NCBI GenBank assembly: GCA_963513935.1
Contig: OY740776.1
Location: forward strand, 7,656,724 to 7,720,723
Origin: Aphrophora alni
Taxonomy: Eukaryota > Arthropoda > Insecta > Hemiptera > Aphrophoridae
Length of the DNA: 64,000 nucleotides
Reading direction: 5' to 3'
Shown: positions 1 through 11,970 of the stretch, piece after piece
How positions within the stretch are numbered: the first letter of the stretch is position 1
How the letters are laid out: each line of letters opens with the position of its first letter
Position numbers and translations under genes: made by a program
The notes under the pieces: generated by a model
Told to the model about the DNA's origin: nothing
What the model saw: the letters and a program-made list of their open reading frames with translations, nothing else
Database searches by the model: none

Positions 1-1371
1 TATTTTATATATATAAACGTTGAGTTCAGATTGTTTTTAAGCTAGTAAAAATATTAAGAATTTTCTGTACTATCAAATACTTGAAAGATATGGTTGTGCT
101 TGTTGATACTGGTCCTTACTAAGTTTCGTGAGGAATATTGGAAAGCTACAGTTAGTAACAAACTCTGATTGACAATACTAGAATAACTGTGACAGGAATT
201 TTGATTTGTTAATAACACATTACTGCGCAAATATTTTCACTTCTATATACACACTATATCAGTATGTTTATTATCTTTAAAGTTATTTACTTGTATATGT
301 ACCATTATTTGTGTAAATATAAATTGTAAATTTTACACAAATTATGACAAGAAATAAACTATTCTATTTCGTAATGGAAAGAAAATTAGTCTCCTGTAGG
401 AAAACCTTAAGGACATATTCTACCCACCACTTTATCAGATCAGAAAGGTTGATATCTTACAAGTCATTAACACCCACCAAGTCTGTGCCTCGAGAACTCT
501 TCATATCTTATTTCACTATCTGAACACAGACTGCAAAAAATATTCAACTGTTTCCTCAAACCCATATTAATTATGTGCAGATAAATCTTTCTTCCCTATA
601 ATTAATTGAGAGAGTCCTATTTATAAACAAATTAATATGTTGAAGAGAGTCATTATATTTTTTTAAGTAGTTTAAATGAGTATACTTGACTTATTAATTA
701 CTTATATAATACATCGATGTTAAATTTTGAACTTTGCAAATTAATAAACATCAGCAGAACTATCGAGCGTTGCCCGGCATAATAATAAGGATAATATAAG
801 TTCAATTTAGATATAGACGTAAAGACATGTGATGAGTTTATGTTTCAACAAATAAACTATCCTTAATAATATAAGAAAAAAGCGATTGGAAAGTGGTAGT
901 TTTAAAATTTATTTCTCATTTTTAAAATGTCTTATAATCTGTTGTTGAGCTGCAAGGATATTAAGGAGCGAATGAAATATTTATCCAACATGAAATATCA
1001 AATAATAAAATTTATAAGACAAGAGGTAAAAGTACAAAAAATAATTATTCGTTTGTAGAAAATCCCAATTGCCAATAACAATTTTTTTACCAAATCTAAA
1101 GGTGAAGTTTGTTAGCTGTTCTTACTTTTCAACTGATAAAATAGGTGATACACACTGTTCCCATTTAAATCCCACTACCACACAAATAATCCCATTAACC
1201 TTGCTAAATGAAATAGACTAACAGAACACTCCAAAACTGCAATAAATTTTATAAATATCACGGTTATTGTCTACTGTGAAATAAAAATTTATTGAATTTT
1301 ACTGTGACGCAAACATAAATGCAAGCGTATCTACAAACAACCGAAATAACAATTTTTATGAAATATATCTA

Positions 1372-2393
1372 CATTAGAACCCCTCAAACTCGACCCCCTC
1401 AAACTCGACATTCCGTCAAACTCGACAGGGCCAGTGACAAGGAGCATGGGATTTCCAAGGTCATTCACTGCATTGTTTTACGCCATGTGCGCCTGCTAGA
1501 TGCCCGGAGGTTGAGGCTTGTTACTTTTGTTTATACAGCTGTGAGGGATGCTCCTTTGTCTAGCCACTTTCTAATCCTACTGTATAGTAGAGGCCAAAGT
1601 TAAAGATAAAGGGTCCAGGTAGACCGGGACAGCCCTAAATATTTGTTGTCAAAACATTCGTATTGTTGAGAACCCAAGCGCCTAACCACCCGGATGCTAC
1701 CGGTCATTAGCACCGATTCCATTAAAGTAAGCGGCAAGTCTTTTGTCATAACAATTCAACGGAGCGTCGTAGAACTATGATTCAAGTTTTGTAATAAAGG
1801 TCTTAACCATGTGAGAAAAATGACCCGACTCTTAATTATATGCGATCAGCAGTTCAATTTATAGCATTTGTATTGGACCGTGTTTGGTATGGACATTCTT
1901 TTTCTTCGGCGACTTCGAGATGAAGCTGCCAGACGTCCAGTCGAAAATGAAAAACAAATATCAATCAAAAGTTTTTTCAAACAATGCTAACTTTGCTCTA
2001 ATGTTTTTTTTTTTATCTAAAATTGTTTTAATCTTTAAAAATATTTAATGGACTGTCTGTTTTTTACTGTAAATTTTATTATAGCATATTAGGATAGGTC
2101 TTTTTAGTTTACTAAACCTATTGTACAAGGCCAACACTTTTTAAATCTCATTTTACCGATCGATAAATTTAATTTTAATGTGTGATTGAACAGACTATTT
2201 TTTTGTTGTCAGACAGGGACTTTTTTGCAATAAACGTTTAATCATTGATAATCAATAAATGTACAGTTATTTAAAATTTTTGAGTATTTGTTGCAAACCT
2301 AACCATTAAATACCAAAGTTCCCTAAAACTCGACAACCCCCAAACTCGACAACCTTAAAGTCCACATTATGTCGAGTTTGAGGGGTTCTACTG
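1372..2393. mobile_element. Tigger/pogo-like DNA element (non-autonomous)
   Basis: The left end reads CATTAGAACCCCTCAAACTC and the right end is its near-perfect reverse complement, closing with ...GGGGTTCTACTG. Both ends are flanked by TA, the Tc1/mariner-superfamily target. Near each end the AAACTCGAC motif is repeated two or three times as subterminal repeats. No transposase frame is visible in the roughly 1 kb interior. The 94-codon open frame at the left end is a by-product of the terminus. Family assignment rests on termini only. Confidence 0.7.
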
Positions 2394-2439
2394 TATTGTC
2401 TAAATCAAAATGATTAAGCACTGAATTATTTTATGTATA

Positions 2440-3444
2440 CAGGGTGATCAACTCATGACGCCCACCATTAGGATATCGGAAACACAGCCGCTACGGAGCT
2501 ACACATAGTTCTCTTGTGTAAAAATAACTGTTACTGCCATATGATATTTATGGAAATTAACGTAATATATTGCATAACAGCTGTAATGTAATGTATTTAT
2601 CAATCAGCTGTTATTTTGCATTGTTGGAAAACTGTTTTAATTTAACACTGCATGTGTAACATTTCTGTTCCGTCATCATTCAGTAGCGATTTAAAGTGTT
2701 TAAAGAATATTTACGTCTTTAATATTCTTTTATTGCTTTTTAAGCGATCAACTATCACCTCTTTGTTTAATTTTTATTTAAATAATGCAGTTTGATAATA
2801 ATGAAAAAAGTGGAAATGAAAAATACCAAAGAACAAAAGTGTCATAAAATAATATGTTCTACCAAAAAATGCAATAAAAATATAATCAAGTATAAAATAA
2901 AGCAAAAGCTTAAAGTTTCAAATATTTTAATAATATAAATGAGCTACAATTGTTTCGCATTGCGGCATCATCGGGCAACTGATAATTTACAGGTATAGAC
3001 AACTATTTAAACATAAGTAACAGGAAACTAAAATACAATAGAGAAATCCGGAAAGGTAGGGGGATGACCTAGCAGGTAGATAAACTAAAGGTTAATGAAC
3101 TATGTTACGAATGGGTTTTAGAAGAGATGACGAATTTAATACAATTTGGTCATTTAAGTTGAGAATAGGCCTAAGTGAAATAGATCTATTTATTTCTAAA
3201 CATTCTAAATTATTTAATCTATTGCTTTTATTTTCTATATGTATATAGTATACAAAAATATAGTGTTTGTATTTAAAAAAAGTTAGATGGTGGCCATTTT
3301 GGAAAAATATCTAAGATTAAAAATACAGTAACATTGTAATTGTAATGTACGTATAAATTCAGGGAAGGTTCCCAATTTAAAGTTTTTCGAGAAACTGTTA
3401 GTTTCCGAGATCTTAATGGTAGACACCTTGAGTTGATCACCCTG
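2440..3444. mobile_element. DNA transposon with ~45-bp terminal inverted repeats, TA-flanked
   Basis: The left end starts CAGGGTGATCAACTCA and the right end finishes TGAGTTGATCACCCTG. The inverted match continues inward for about 45 bases, with GGAAAC conserved in both arms and a few substitutions and small gaps. TA flanks both ends. A copy of a dispersed fold-back repeat (about 2890-2985) is nested inside. No open transposase frame is seen. It belongs to the Tc1/mariner-like class by target site; the exact family is not recognised. Confidence 0.75.
2890..2987 (-). repeat. Dispersed repeat family D, copy 1
   Basis: This segment is almost identical to 48898-48985: the AAAGCTTAAAGTTTCAAATA block, then an AATGAGCTACAATTG block, then the inverse of a GATGATGCCGCAATGCGAAAC hairpin. 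It is nested in the TIR element at 2440-3444. Another partial copy lies at 41305-41410. On the minus strand it carries a hammerhead-like motif, discussed in the findings. Confidence 0.7.
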
Positions 3445-4255
3445 TATATTAAAGGAAAGGATTCAAAACCACAACAAAAATCACTAACAACACAAAAACT
3501 GTATAGTTATGTTTATTCTACCTTATGTACATTTCAAGTAATCACATTTCCTTTATTGTATATTCACCACAGTGCTCTAGTGAATCTATGACCCTGTATA
3601 TAACAAAATGTCAGACTATGTCAATTTTAAATCGATTTGAAAGTTGTAGGTCATGTTGAAAAATAAATTATGGAGTACTTACACGGTATAAAAGTTAAAA
3701 CAATGAATATTCATAACCACAAAATAATATAATTTTAATTAAGTTATTAAATAATGAAGCTATAAAACACCTCAAATTAAAGTGAAACCCCTATTTTTAT
3801 AATCAATTTACAAACCCTGCTGAATAGAATGTGAACTATAAAATTGGTAAGTCGGTTGCAATAGTAATGAATGTAAAATACAATTGAGAATCAAAACTAA
3901 CCTGATAAACATTCCAATATTTAAATCAGCTGTTTATACATTTTTCAAAATTGAATGCTATAGTAACTAATATAATTACATTTAAGAATCATAAACATAA
4001 TAACCTAAATAGTACTAGTCAAACATTCTCCATTTTCACCCCTTAGACCCAAGTATTCAAAGTCATTTTTATGGTGTTAGCTCCCTCTTGTGCTTAAGAA
4101 ATACATTGAAACAAACAATTTATTTTGCCTATTATTGGTATTATTCTACTTTGCAGTATTAATATTAATAACACAAATTAATAAAAAAAATTATCGGTAT
4201 ACAAAATTACGGGCTAAATATTTACAAATATGAAACAATAAGACTACAATGTTTT

Positions 4256-4318
4256 TTATCAGCTGTGATGTATGATATTTATCAGCTGTGATGTATGATA
4301 TTTATCAGCTGTGATATA
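4256..4318. repeat. 23-bp tandem repeat, about 2.7 copies
   Basis: The unit ATCAGCTGTGATGTATGATA plus TTT starts at 4258, 4281 and 4304. The first two copies are identical and the third is truncated. It carries the palindrome CAGCTG. Confidence 0.85.
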
Positions 4319-5969
4319 CAAAATTAATTTTGGCAATTTAAAGCAGGGAAAACATTTAACTTCAAGGGTAATTCCTATCCTTTATCTATGAAAATAGTGA
4401 AAATTTTCGGCAAATCATAGACCTAGGCCTTTTTATAGACACCTCAAGCATAAAAATCGGTTCGGTGGTTTCTAAGAACTAAACACATGCCTCCACCACC
4501 CCTTCCCAACACCATCCCTTGTGGGATTTTGACCCAAATCTAATGATTCTGCATCTGCAAAATGCTAAGTTTTGTAAATTGTAGACTAAATTGAATAGTG
4601 CTAAATTGTAGACCACTATTCTCGATACGTTTTTCAAAAGAGATAAACAGTGGCTCATTCAGATAGTTGGACATTTAGTTGGATATAATTTTGAAAATAA
4701 TATAAATCTGTTCTTGGGAACTGAAAATAATAAAAAACATCACAATTCGTCACAATTTCATAATTCTTTTTTTTACTACTAATTTGAATTAATACATTGT
4801 TTGTTGTATTGTGCCAAGTTTATAATGACAGTTGACCTTTTAATTTTAGTTGCTATTGCTAAAATTGTTAATATCTATATGTTTTCCTTAACCTCCTCAT
4901 ATAATTGCTGTTTGATGCATTTTGGGTAGTTCCAATCTTCTCTATACCGTTTTGAAAACTTTGTCTTTATATACACAATGCGATCTTTTTTTTTTTTTAT
5001 TTTAATTCGAGAAAACTTTTTATTTCTTCCTTGGAATACAAGATAGATTTTATTACAAAAATATTAGAAAGGAGATATTTTAACAGATTATAATCAATTC
5101 TTGATAATATTTTGTATAATAAAGGTAAGTACAATTATGCACCCAGCATAATATGTGTAATTTATAAAGTAATTCAGTTTATAAGTAATATAGTTTTCTT
5201 ACAGGCAAAACAGGATTCCATTATCATAACTTTCATCTACAACATAGTTTAATTAAGTTTCCGCATCTTGCTCTCAAGGTGAAACCCATTAGACCGGAAA
5301 CTTTATTATTAATGTGATGTGCAAATAATAAGACTTTGTTCTTCCATAAGAAAATAAACCTAATTAATTGCAGCAGGACCAATTAATTTAAGACAATACA
5401 CAATTACTACGCAGATAAATTATTTAAGGCATTATTTTATTTACAAATTAAAATTACAATATGCACTGTTATAACTGATATGCTTGTATTATAGTCACAA
5501 ATTAATTTTAATATGTGTATATAACCAGGTTGCAAAAATTAGTAGTTATAAGATTATATAAAATTTTGAGAAGAAAGAGATGCTGGCAAAAAAAAAAAAA
5601 AATGCTACAAATCACTTTCATTTTGAAATTTTCCAATAACAAATAACTTACTAAATTTGACCATCAAATTTGAAATATGGGTGTCACTTTTTTTCTAAGC
5701 ATATTTTGATCATTTGTATAGTTTACAAAAATTTTATCTTCAAATTAATCATTTTAGAATAAAACATTAAAATTTACTTTTTTCTTCAAAATTTTCTTTT
5801 TATCTAATTATTATTTTTATTATTTTTTATCTGTGGACAAAATGAAAATAAAAATACTCCTAAAGCTTTTTAAACTTCAAAAACATATAACTTAATTTGA
5901 AAACACACGAACGATAAATTTGCTGCAAAAGATACAGTAAATTTTGTTTCCATATTTTTTTCTGGTAAT

Positions 5970-5993
5970 TAAAAAAAAAAAAAAAAAAAAAAA
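5970..5993. repeat. Poly-A tract
   Basis: Uninterrupted run of about 24 A within AT-rich intron. It may be the tail of a retroposed element, but no body is recognisable upstream. Confidence 0.7.
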
Positions 5994-6345
5994 ATGTTCA
6001 TTTTTATTATGAAAGAAATGGTTATTCTGAACATTCTAATAATGAAAAATTCATAATTTAAAAAAAAATTCATTAACAATTAGAGTTACAACTCTAATGA
6101 CTTTTACAATAATTAAATTTGTGAAATGAAGACAAAATTCACAAAATAACTTTATTTCATTTAATAATTACTTTTTATTTCTTTTAACTGTATTTACCAA
6201 GGAACTCTTAATAATTCTTCTTTACACTTGTTTGCTTTAATACACTCTAAGCTAGTAAGTTGACAATGAATATATTTTCCTACAACTGTGTCTAAAGTCT
6301 TCATTTACGACCTAAGAACAGGTTCTAAAACAGTTTATTACTATC

Positions 6346-6346
<1 letters not shown>

Positions 6347-6400
<54 letters not shown>
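6347..6400. repeat. (AC)n microsatellite
   Basis: About 27 uninterrupted AC dinucleotides. A likely polymorphic simple repeat in intronic DNA. Confidence 0.95.
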
Positions 6401-6402
<2 letters not shown>

Positions 6403-6589
6403 TGCATGCTGAATAAAGCAAGTAATTTAGGTTTATTATTACCATGTCACCCGCTCACTGAATAATAACAGGCTCATCTAACCTCAAATTAAACATAAAT
6501 CTAACTAACAGTAAATAACATCTTTGTTTGCTTGTGCCATAAACACATCTTAAACGTAAATTGTATCTAATTAAAATCAAGCTTTTAAT

Positions 6590-6900
6590 AACGGCGATCA
6601 AAGTTCATTTTGTTTATTTGTTTTTTGCAAATTATTCCTGAACCATAATATTTATTTTTTCTTACAATTTTGCACATTAATTTGGACCATTAATCTTCAA
6701 ATTTCACGTTTCACTATAATTTGATCAAAATCGGTAGAGGCAGTTTTGTGAAATTCGTCTTTTGTAATGGCCCCATGGCCCAAATTAATTATTGCATTCC
6801 AAATATGGTCTACACATTTAGGTTGTAGAACATTGGCACAAACAGGCGGACAGACTTCATTCCAAACACCACTTTTTTTGCATTAATGGACTTTAAAACT
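6590..6900 (+). repeat. Dispersed repeat family E, copy 1
   Basis: It shares ordered blocks with 10330-10850, including AATCGGTAGAGGCAGTTTTG against AATCTGTAGAGACGATTTTG, then GACTTCATTCCAAACACCAC against CATCATTCCCAAAACCAC. Divergence is moderate. No coding content is seen. Confidence 0.55.
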
Positions 6901-7984
6901 GATATATTTGCAAACATTTGATTTAACTTTTCTTTTTTTTTTAACTTATTAATAACGTAGAAACCATTTAATGTACAATCCCATAGTTTCAGAGTAAAAT
7001 AAATTTTTAAAATCACTTCATATTTCATCTTTAATAAAAGGGTGGGGGGGGGAATGTTAGTTTTATAAAATGCTTGAACTCTCTCATAGCTATTGTGTAC
7101 AGCAACAATAAAAAATTTAAAAAATCAAGTGGTAATTTCATATCCTTTAAAAAGGGTTGCTTATTTTTTGTAACCTTAGTGAAAAGATTTTCCTCCTTTC
7201 ACTTCCTGAAACAAATTATTATAGTTACAGCTGGTACTCATCAGTTTCTTTAAATAACCGTCAGAGCTGGCTAATTCAAACATGCACACATTCATTCAGT
7301 TTTTATAATGTTAATATTAACTTTGACATTACTAATACAAGCATCCAAGAAGATGTTTTGAACCACACGGTGGTAATAGAAGTGTTTGAAATTTAAAAAT
7401 ATTCCTTGATCCATAGGCATGTTTGGGGGGGGGGCAAATTTACAGTGCAGTGCAGTGCAGTGTCAATGAACGACACATTTTTTTCAAATTTGTTTGCAAA
7501 ATATGTTGTCATGTTTTAACAGCTGTATTTAAACAAATTCTCTTGTATACATGCTTTTTTTTCTCACTCTTTTTTTTAGAATCATATGAAGCTAGTATTG
7601 TTTTCACACTTTTGTAACATTGCGTGTTGGCTGATTTACCAATCATTAGCAATGGGAGTTTTTGTGATCCTTCTATATTGCTGATTCAAGTAATATTATA
7701 CATTATTTGGTGTATTTGCCACTACTGCACATTCAAATATGAAAGCTAGTGTTTTGTCTGAATACATTAAAAAAAAATAATAAACTGATCTCATCGAGGT
7801 TAAAAATGACATTGGAAGCTCTGTCTTCAATCATTTGTCTACAGATCCATTTTCCCTACAAACAGTTTTGATGAAAATATCATTCCTTCAATCCACGAAG
7901 CCAACCTGTGCTGGCCTTGTCACCTTACCCCAAACTGGACACAATTCTTCGGCTTTAAATTTAACAATTTGTCCACTTAATAAT

Positions 7985-8322
7985 GGAATGTTCTTATTAT
8001 ACATTTTTCGGACATTTGCCATCATTTGTGTGTTAAAAATCAAAACACGATGTTTCGGGAATAAGAATCAATTCCCGTTATCAAGTGACTAAAAACTAAA
8101 GAAACATGAAAGTTTTTAGTCACTTGATAACGTTAATTGATTCTTATTCCCAAAACGTCGTGTTTTTAGTCACTTGATAACGGGAATTGATTCTTGTTCC
8201 CGAAACGTTGTGTTTTTAGTCACTTGATAACAGGAATTGATTCTTATTCCCGAAACGTCGTGTTTTGATTTTTAACACACAGATGATGGCAAATGTCCGA
8301 AAAATGTATAATAAGAGAATGG
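7985..8322. repeat. Fold-back repeat with internal 50-bp tandem copies
   Basis: Arms 7985-8096 and 8213-8322 are reverse complements over about 110 bases, for example TTATTATACATTTTTCGGAC against GTCCGAAAAATGTATAATAA. Between and into the right arm, a 50-bp unit beginning TTTTTAGTCACTTGATAACG and ending CCCGAAACGTCGTG is repeated at 8111, 8161 and 8211. The two short ORF predictions on opposite strands here arise from the palindrome. Confidence 0.85.
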
Positions 8323-8464
8323 AATGTTGTTGTCTCGTTCCTGTTTAACCATATAAATGGACAAACATTTTGTATTTTCAATCCCCTCACTCTTTTTTCT
8401 GTTTTTGTTACTGGGCATAATCACACTGTTCAAAATTTTGTAAATCATTTGACAATCTATTCTT

Positions 8465-8650
8465 TGGAATTCCATAGTCCTTGGGCTCACTCGTAGCTTT
8501 GAGTTAGATCCCTCTCTTTCATCTTTCTCTCATGACCAAATCTTATTCTCTTCCAACCCTGATGCTATTAGCGTATTCGAGAGTTAAGGGTATTTATTTT
8601 ATGTATTTTTTCTCTTTTTTATAAGGCAATGTCGACCAAGAAGTTTTTGC
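8465..8650 (+). repeat. Dispersed repeat family A, copy 1
   Basis: It shares the blocks TCTTCCAACCCTGATGCTATTA, GAGAGTTAAGGG and TATTTATTTTAT with copies at 16205-16440 (+), 16475-16705 (-), 23900-24150 (-), 24240-24390 (-) and 38320-38400 (+). It looks like a short interspersed or miniature element; no coding frame or clear ends are seen. Confidence 0.65.
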
Positions 8651-10329
8651 CTTAACAACGAGAGAGAAAAAGAAAAATACCAAAGTCCTATATTTCGAAT
8701 TGTGGTTTTGACAAAAACATAACGATAGCCACAACACAAAACTGAAACAATGCACTACTGTACACAAATCTTTAAAAATATAATAAAAGGTTATATATAG
8801 TAAAAGCGACCTGGAAGCAATAAGTTGGGTAATAGGCATAACTTAGACATGTGACAGTATCGGTTGATGCCGGACTAGCAAATGTAAAATATTTTCTTTG
8901 AGTATAACATGTCGCCTACCTGTTACCACAAGCCTACTTAATTATTTTTACTTCTAATTAACAGAAAAATGTTCAATTTACAGGTAATTTTTTTTTCATT
9001 GTTATACAAGAAAATTCAAGCGACAAGTAGAAAAGTTTGAGTTAAATATGTTTGAAATAACCAGGTTCACCAACAAACTACTTATCTAACAAGGCTATTT
9101 TATGACGACAGATAACGTTAATACTGAACCATTGTTTTTGTGAAATAGAAATATTGTATTTGAACCTTACATTGAAATTGGAATAGTGTTTCTGATAAGA
9201 TAAGAGTGTTTAATCTATTTTTAATAATGACTAGCATGTAGTATAGAGTCAATCAAATCTACGTTGAATTTTTTACGGATGTATATTTTGAGATACGGTA
9301 CCCAGAAGGACAGGATGGAAGGATTAGCTTTATCAAATCCTTAAGTAAAAAACTGCATTTATATTCTAATACACACAAAAGAAGTATATATCCTTAACAA
9401 AGATCTAAAAGGTGCACAAAGTCTACATTATATCAGAGAGTCAATCAGTTCTCAATGAGTTTTTACACTTTTGAGTCGAAGCTGGTGTGGAAATATTTAC
9501 AAACTCTTGACCAGTTGGTAAAAAATAACAAAGTTAGATCTGTAGATGTGATAACATTTGGAAATTCTGAGAAATTAAGAAGCAGATAGCGTTACAAGAA
9601 AAGGTACAGAGGCTGACTTCGTCGAGTTTGAAACATTCTTCAGAGCATCCAGTACTTATTACACAAATATTTTAAAGACCTTGGAACATGACCAAAAATC
9701 TAATTATTGAAGACAATATCCTTACTCTTGCAATCGTAAATATTTATTGGCTTGTCTAACAAATCAGCTAAGTAACTCTCAATGCTCAGCAGGAAAAAGT
9801 TAAGTACATAATACGCCTGCTCTCTGAACCCTGTCCAGTGACCTACTATTAAGCTATCATCTTAAATATATGGGCAATGCGAAAACTATTTTCTGTTTCT
9901 TTTTTAAAGAGTTTTTTAGTAAGGAAACTACCAAACACTGGCTATGTGACTATGAGCCTATAACATATGTACCTTTTCTAATATATCTTTCTTCACAGCC
10001 ACAGAGGTTAATAAAATAGCCCTCAAAACAAGCTAAGTATTGTAAGAACTTGATCTGGACTCAGTATAAGTAGGATAGTCAAAAGATCTATCAGGGTCAT
10101 GTTGATAGGGGGCAAAAATTTGTCAGACGCCAATATAACAAATAGTTAATGTTATTTATTTAGCTTCCCTTTGATTATATTTTGGCATTCCCATGATGAC
10201 TATGAATATCAACCATGCAAGCTGTCTCTGATTTTTTATATTATTTAAAACACTATTTATAGAATTAAATAAGGTGTAAACTTGCTAGTTTCATAAACTC
10301 GTCTTATGATGAAACCAAGTTTAAATACC

Positions 10330-10850
10330 GTCAATGTTCTTTTTTTTGCCAATAATTATTTCTGAAGTACAATTTTATTTTACTTTTGATTTTACATATT
10401 GATTTAGGTTATTAGTCTTCACATTTCACCAAAATTTGAAGAAAATCTGTAGAGACGATTTTGAGAAATTGTGTCTTTTTGTTCTCTATTATGCTTGATG
10501 ATTGATTTTTTGGTTTTAACAATAACTCACGAAATGGCATTTTTTGAGATATGGCGACCAATACTTTTGATTGGGTGTTTTAGGTGCTACAATTTTAGCA
10601 AAATTGTTTGAGCTCATTTTGAGAAAATCTTCATTTTGGATTTTTATCTTTTAGTAAGTATTTATCAAATTTTGAGTTTTTGAAAGGAAAAAACATACCG
10701 AGATAAGACCAAAATATTCCTACATACTAAATTTGCATAAAATCGGACCACTTGTTAGGGCTGTAGGGTACTGCACAAACATCATTCCCAAAACCACTTG
10801 TTTTAGACTCTGAGAAGCTCAAAATTGATGGATATCTTAGTTTTGTTTTA
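10330..10850 (+). repeat. Dispersed repeat family E, copy 2 (longest)
   Basis: Blocks in order: AGACGATTTTGAGAAATTG, GAGATATGGCGACCAATAC, GGTGCTACAATTTTAGC, then a block containing TTAGGGCTGTAGGGTACTGC, then CATTCCCAAAACCACTTG. The same order is found reversed at 53320-53760, and partly at 6590-6900 and reversed at 26450-26760. No open frame. Confidence 0.6.
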
Positions 10851-11212
10851 CCCATCAAATAACTTTTTCTTTACTACACATAAAATAGTGTGGTACACGT
10901 TAAATAAATGAAAAAAAGGAAAATGGGAGTAAAGACATTAAAAGCAAAAAAAAAAATTACTTCCCACCTCTCCCTCCTCATTTGATTAGGCCTCCTATTC
11001 CCATGACTAATGACACTCTGAACAACTATTTGGCTCTTACTTTCTCAATTTTTTAAATTTCTATTGAAAATCACATCCGTAATATTATTAAATTACCATT
11101 TTCCTTTTCTTTTGTTTAAAAATTATCACCATCTTGGAATGGGCAGAAAGAATGTTTAAACTTGTCTAAGTAACTTCTTAAAACAACTCTATTCGTCAAA
11201 CTAGTTTAGAAA

Positions 11213-11490
11213 TGACAGTTAAGACAGAACACAGTATAACAAACACACAGAACACAATTCTCATAAAAAATAGCCTAAGTATCAGACGCGTTTCAACGAC
11301 AAGGTCATCCTCTTCAGTGATACACAAGCTACACCAATCAGTGGAGTTATAGTTTGATAGGTGTAGCTGGTGTATCACTGAAGAAGACGACCTTGTCGTT
11401 GAAACGTGTCTGATACTTAGGCGTATTTTTTATGAGAATTGTGTTCTGTGTGTTTGTTATACTGTATAATTTTTCTCATAAGTCAAGCTC
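11213..11490. repeat. Fold-back repeat immediately upstream of the first visible Khc exon
   Basis: Arms of about 130 bases are reverse complements: AACAAACACACAGAACACAA... on the left and TTGTGTTCTGTGTGTTTGTT on the right. Both arms include CCTAAGTATCAGACGCGTTTC / GAAACGTGTCTGATACTTAGG. The unpaired centre is near 11340-11360. It would form a long hairpin in the pre-mRNA about 85 bases before the acceptor at 11574-11575. Each arm carries a CTGAAGA-hairpin-GAAAC motif. Confidence 0.85.
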
Positions 11491-11575
11491 AACATTTAAT
11501 ATAGTTAAGACAGAACACAAATAGTTTATATTGGTATCAATAATCTAACAAATGTCTTTTTTTTATATTTTATAG

Positions 11576-11829
11576 GTGAGCAAAACTGGTGCCGAAGGTA
11601 CAGTATTGGACGAAGCTAAAAACATCAACAAATCTCTTTCAGCTCTGGGCAACGTTATATCAGCTCTCGCAGACGGCAACAAAACTCACATCCCTTACCG
11701 AGACTCGAAACTGACACGTATTTTGCAGGAGTCTCTTGGTGGTAATGCAAGGACGACTATAATTATTTGTTGTTCTCCTGCATCATTCAATGAATCTGAG
11801 ACAAAATCTACGCTTGATTTTGGCAGAAG
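11576..11829 (+). CDS. Khc: Khc exon: C-terminal part of the motor domain
   Basis: Starts after ...ATTTTATAG and ends AG|GTAAAT; 254 bases, leaving two bases of an Arg codon. It encodes VSKTGAEGT (loop L11), [14 protein letters not shown] (relay helix alpha4), [14 protein letters not shown] (L12/alpha5 tubulin-binding face) and [14 protein letters not shown] (alpha6). The preceding residues in the family are DLAGSEK (switch II), so the previous exon should end right after that motif. Near-identical to insect kinesin-1. Confidence 0.98.
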
Positions 11830-11922
11830 GTAAATGTTTGCATAAAATTGAGGAAATGTGTTTTTTCTCCTTGGAATTGCAAGGTCCCAATTAGCCTTGA
11901 TCTTGTGTGACCCAAAACAAGT

Positions 11923-11970
<48 letters not shown>

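Larger units (their letters stand above)
1..11575. other. Upstream intron (or 5' part) of Khc, repeat-rich, no exon found
   Basis: The first visible exon begins in mid motor domain, so this stretch should be intronic. I looked for upstream motor exons (GQTSSGKT P-loop, SSRSHS, DLAGSE) in both strands and saw none. A short exon without an ATG could have been missed. Recognisable contents are listed separately: a Tigger-like element, a 1-kb TIR element, tandem repeats, an AC microsatellite, a fold-back repeat near 8.1 kb, copies of two dispersed repeats and a fold-back repeat just before the exon. Positions 1-1371, 3445-4255, 4319-6346 and 8840-10330 hold only AT-rich sequence that I could not classify. 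Confidence 0.75.

Noticed and set aside
1..11575. Expected upstream Khc motor exons (P-loop, switch I, switch II)
   Set aside because: Looked for on both strands and not seen; they are presumably outside the window.
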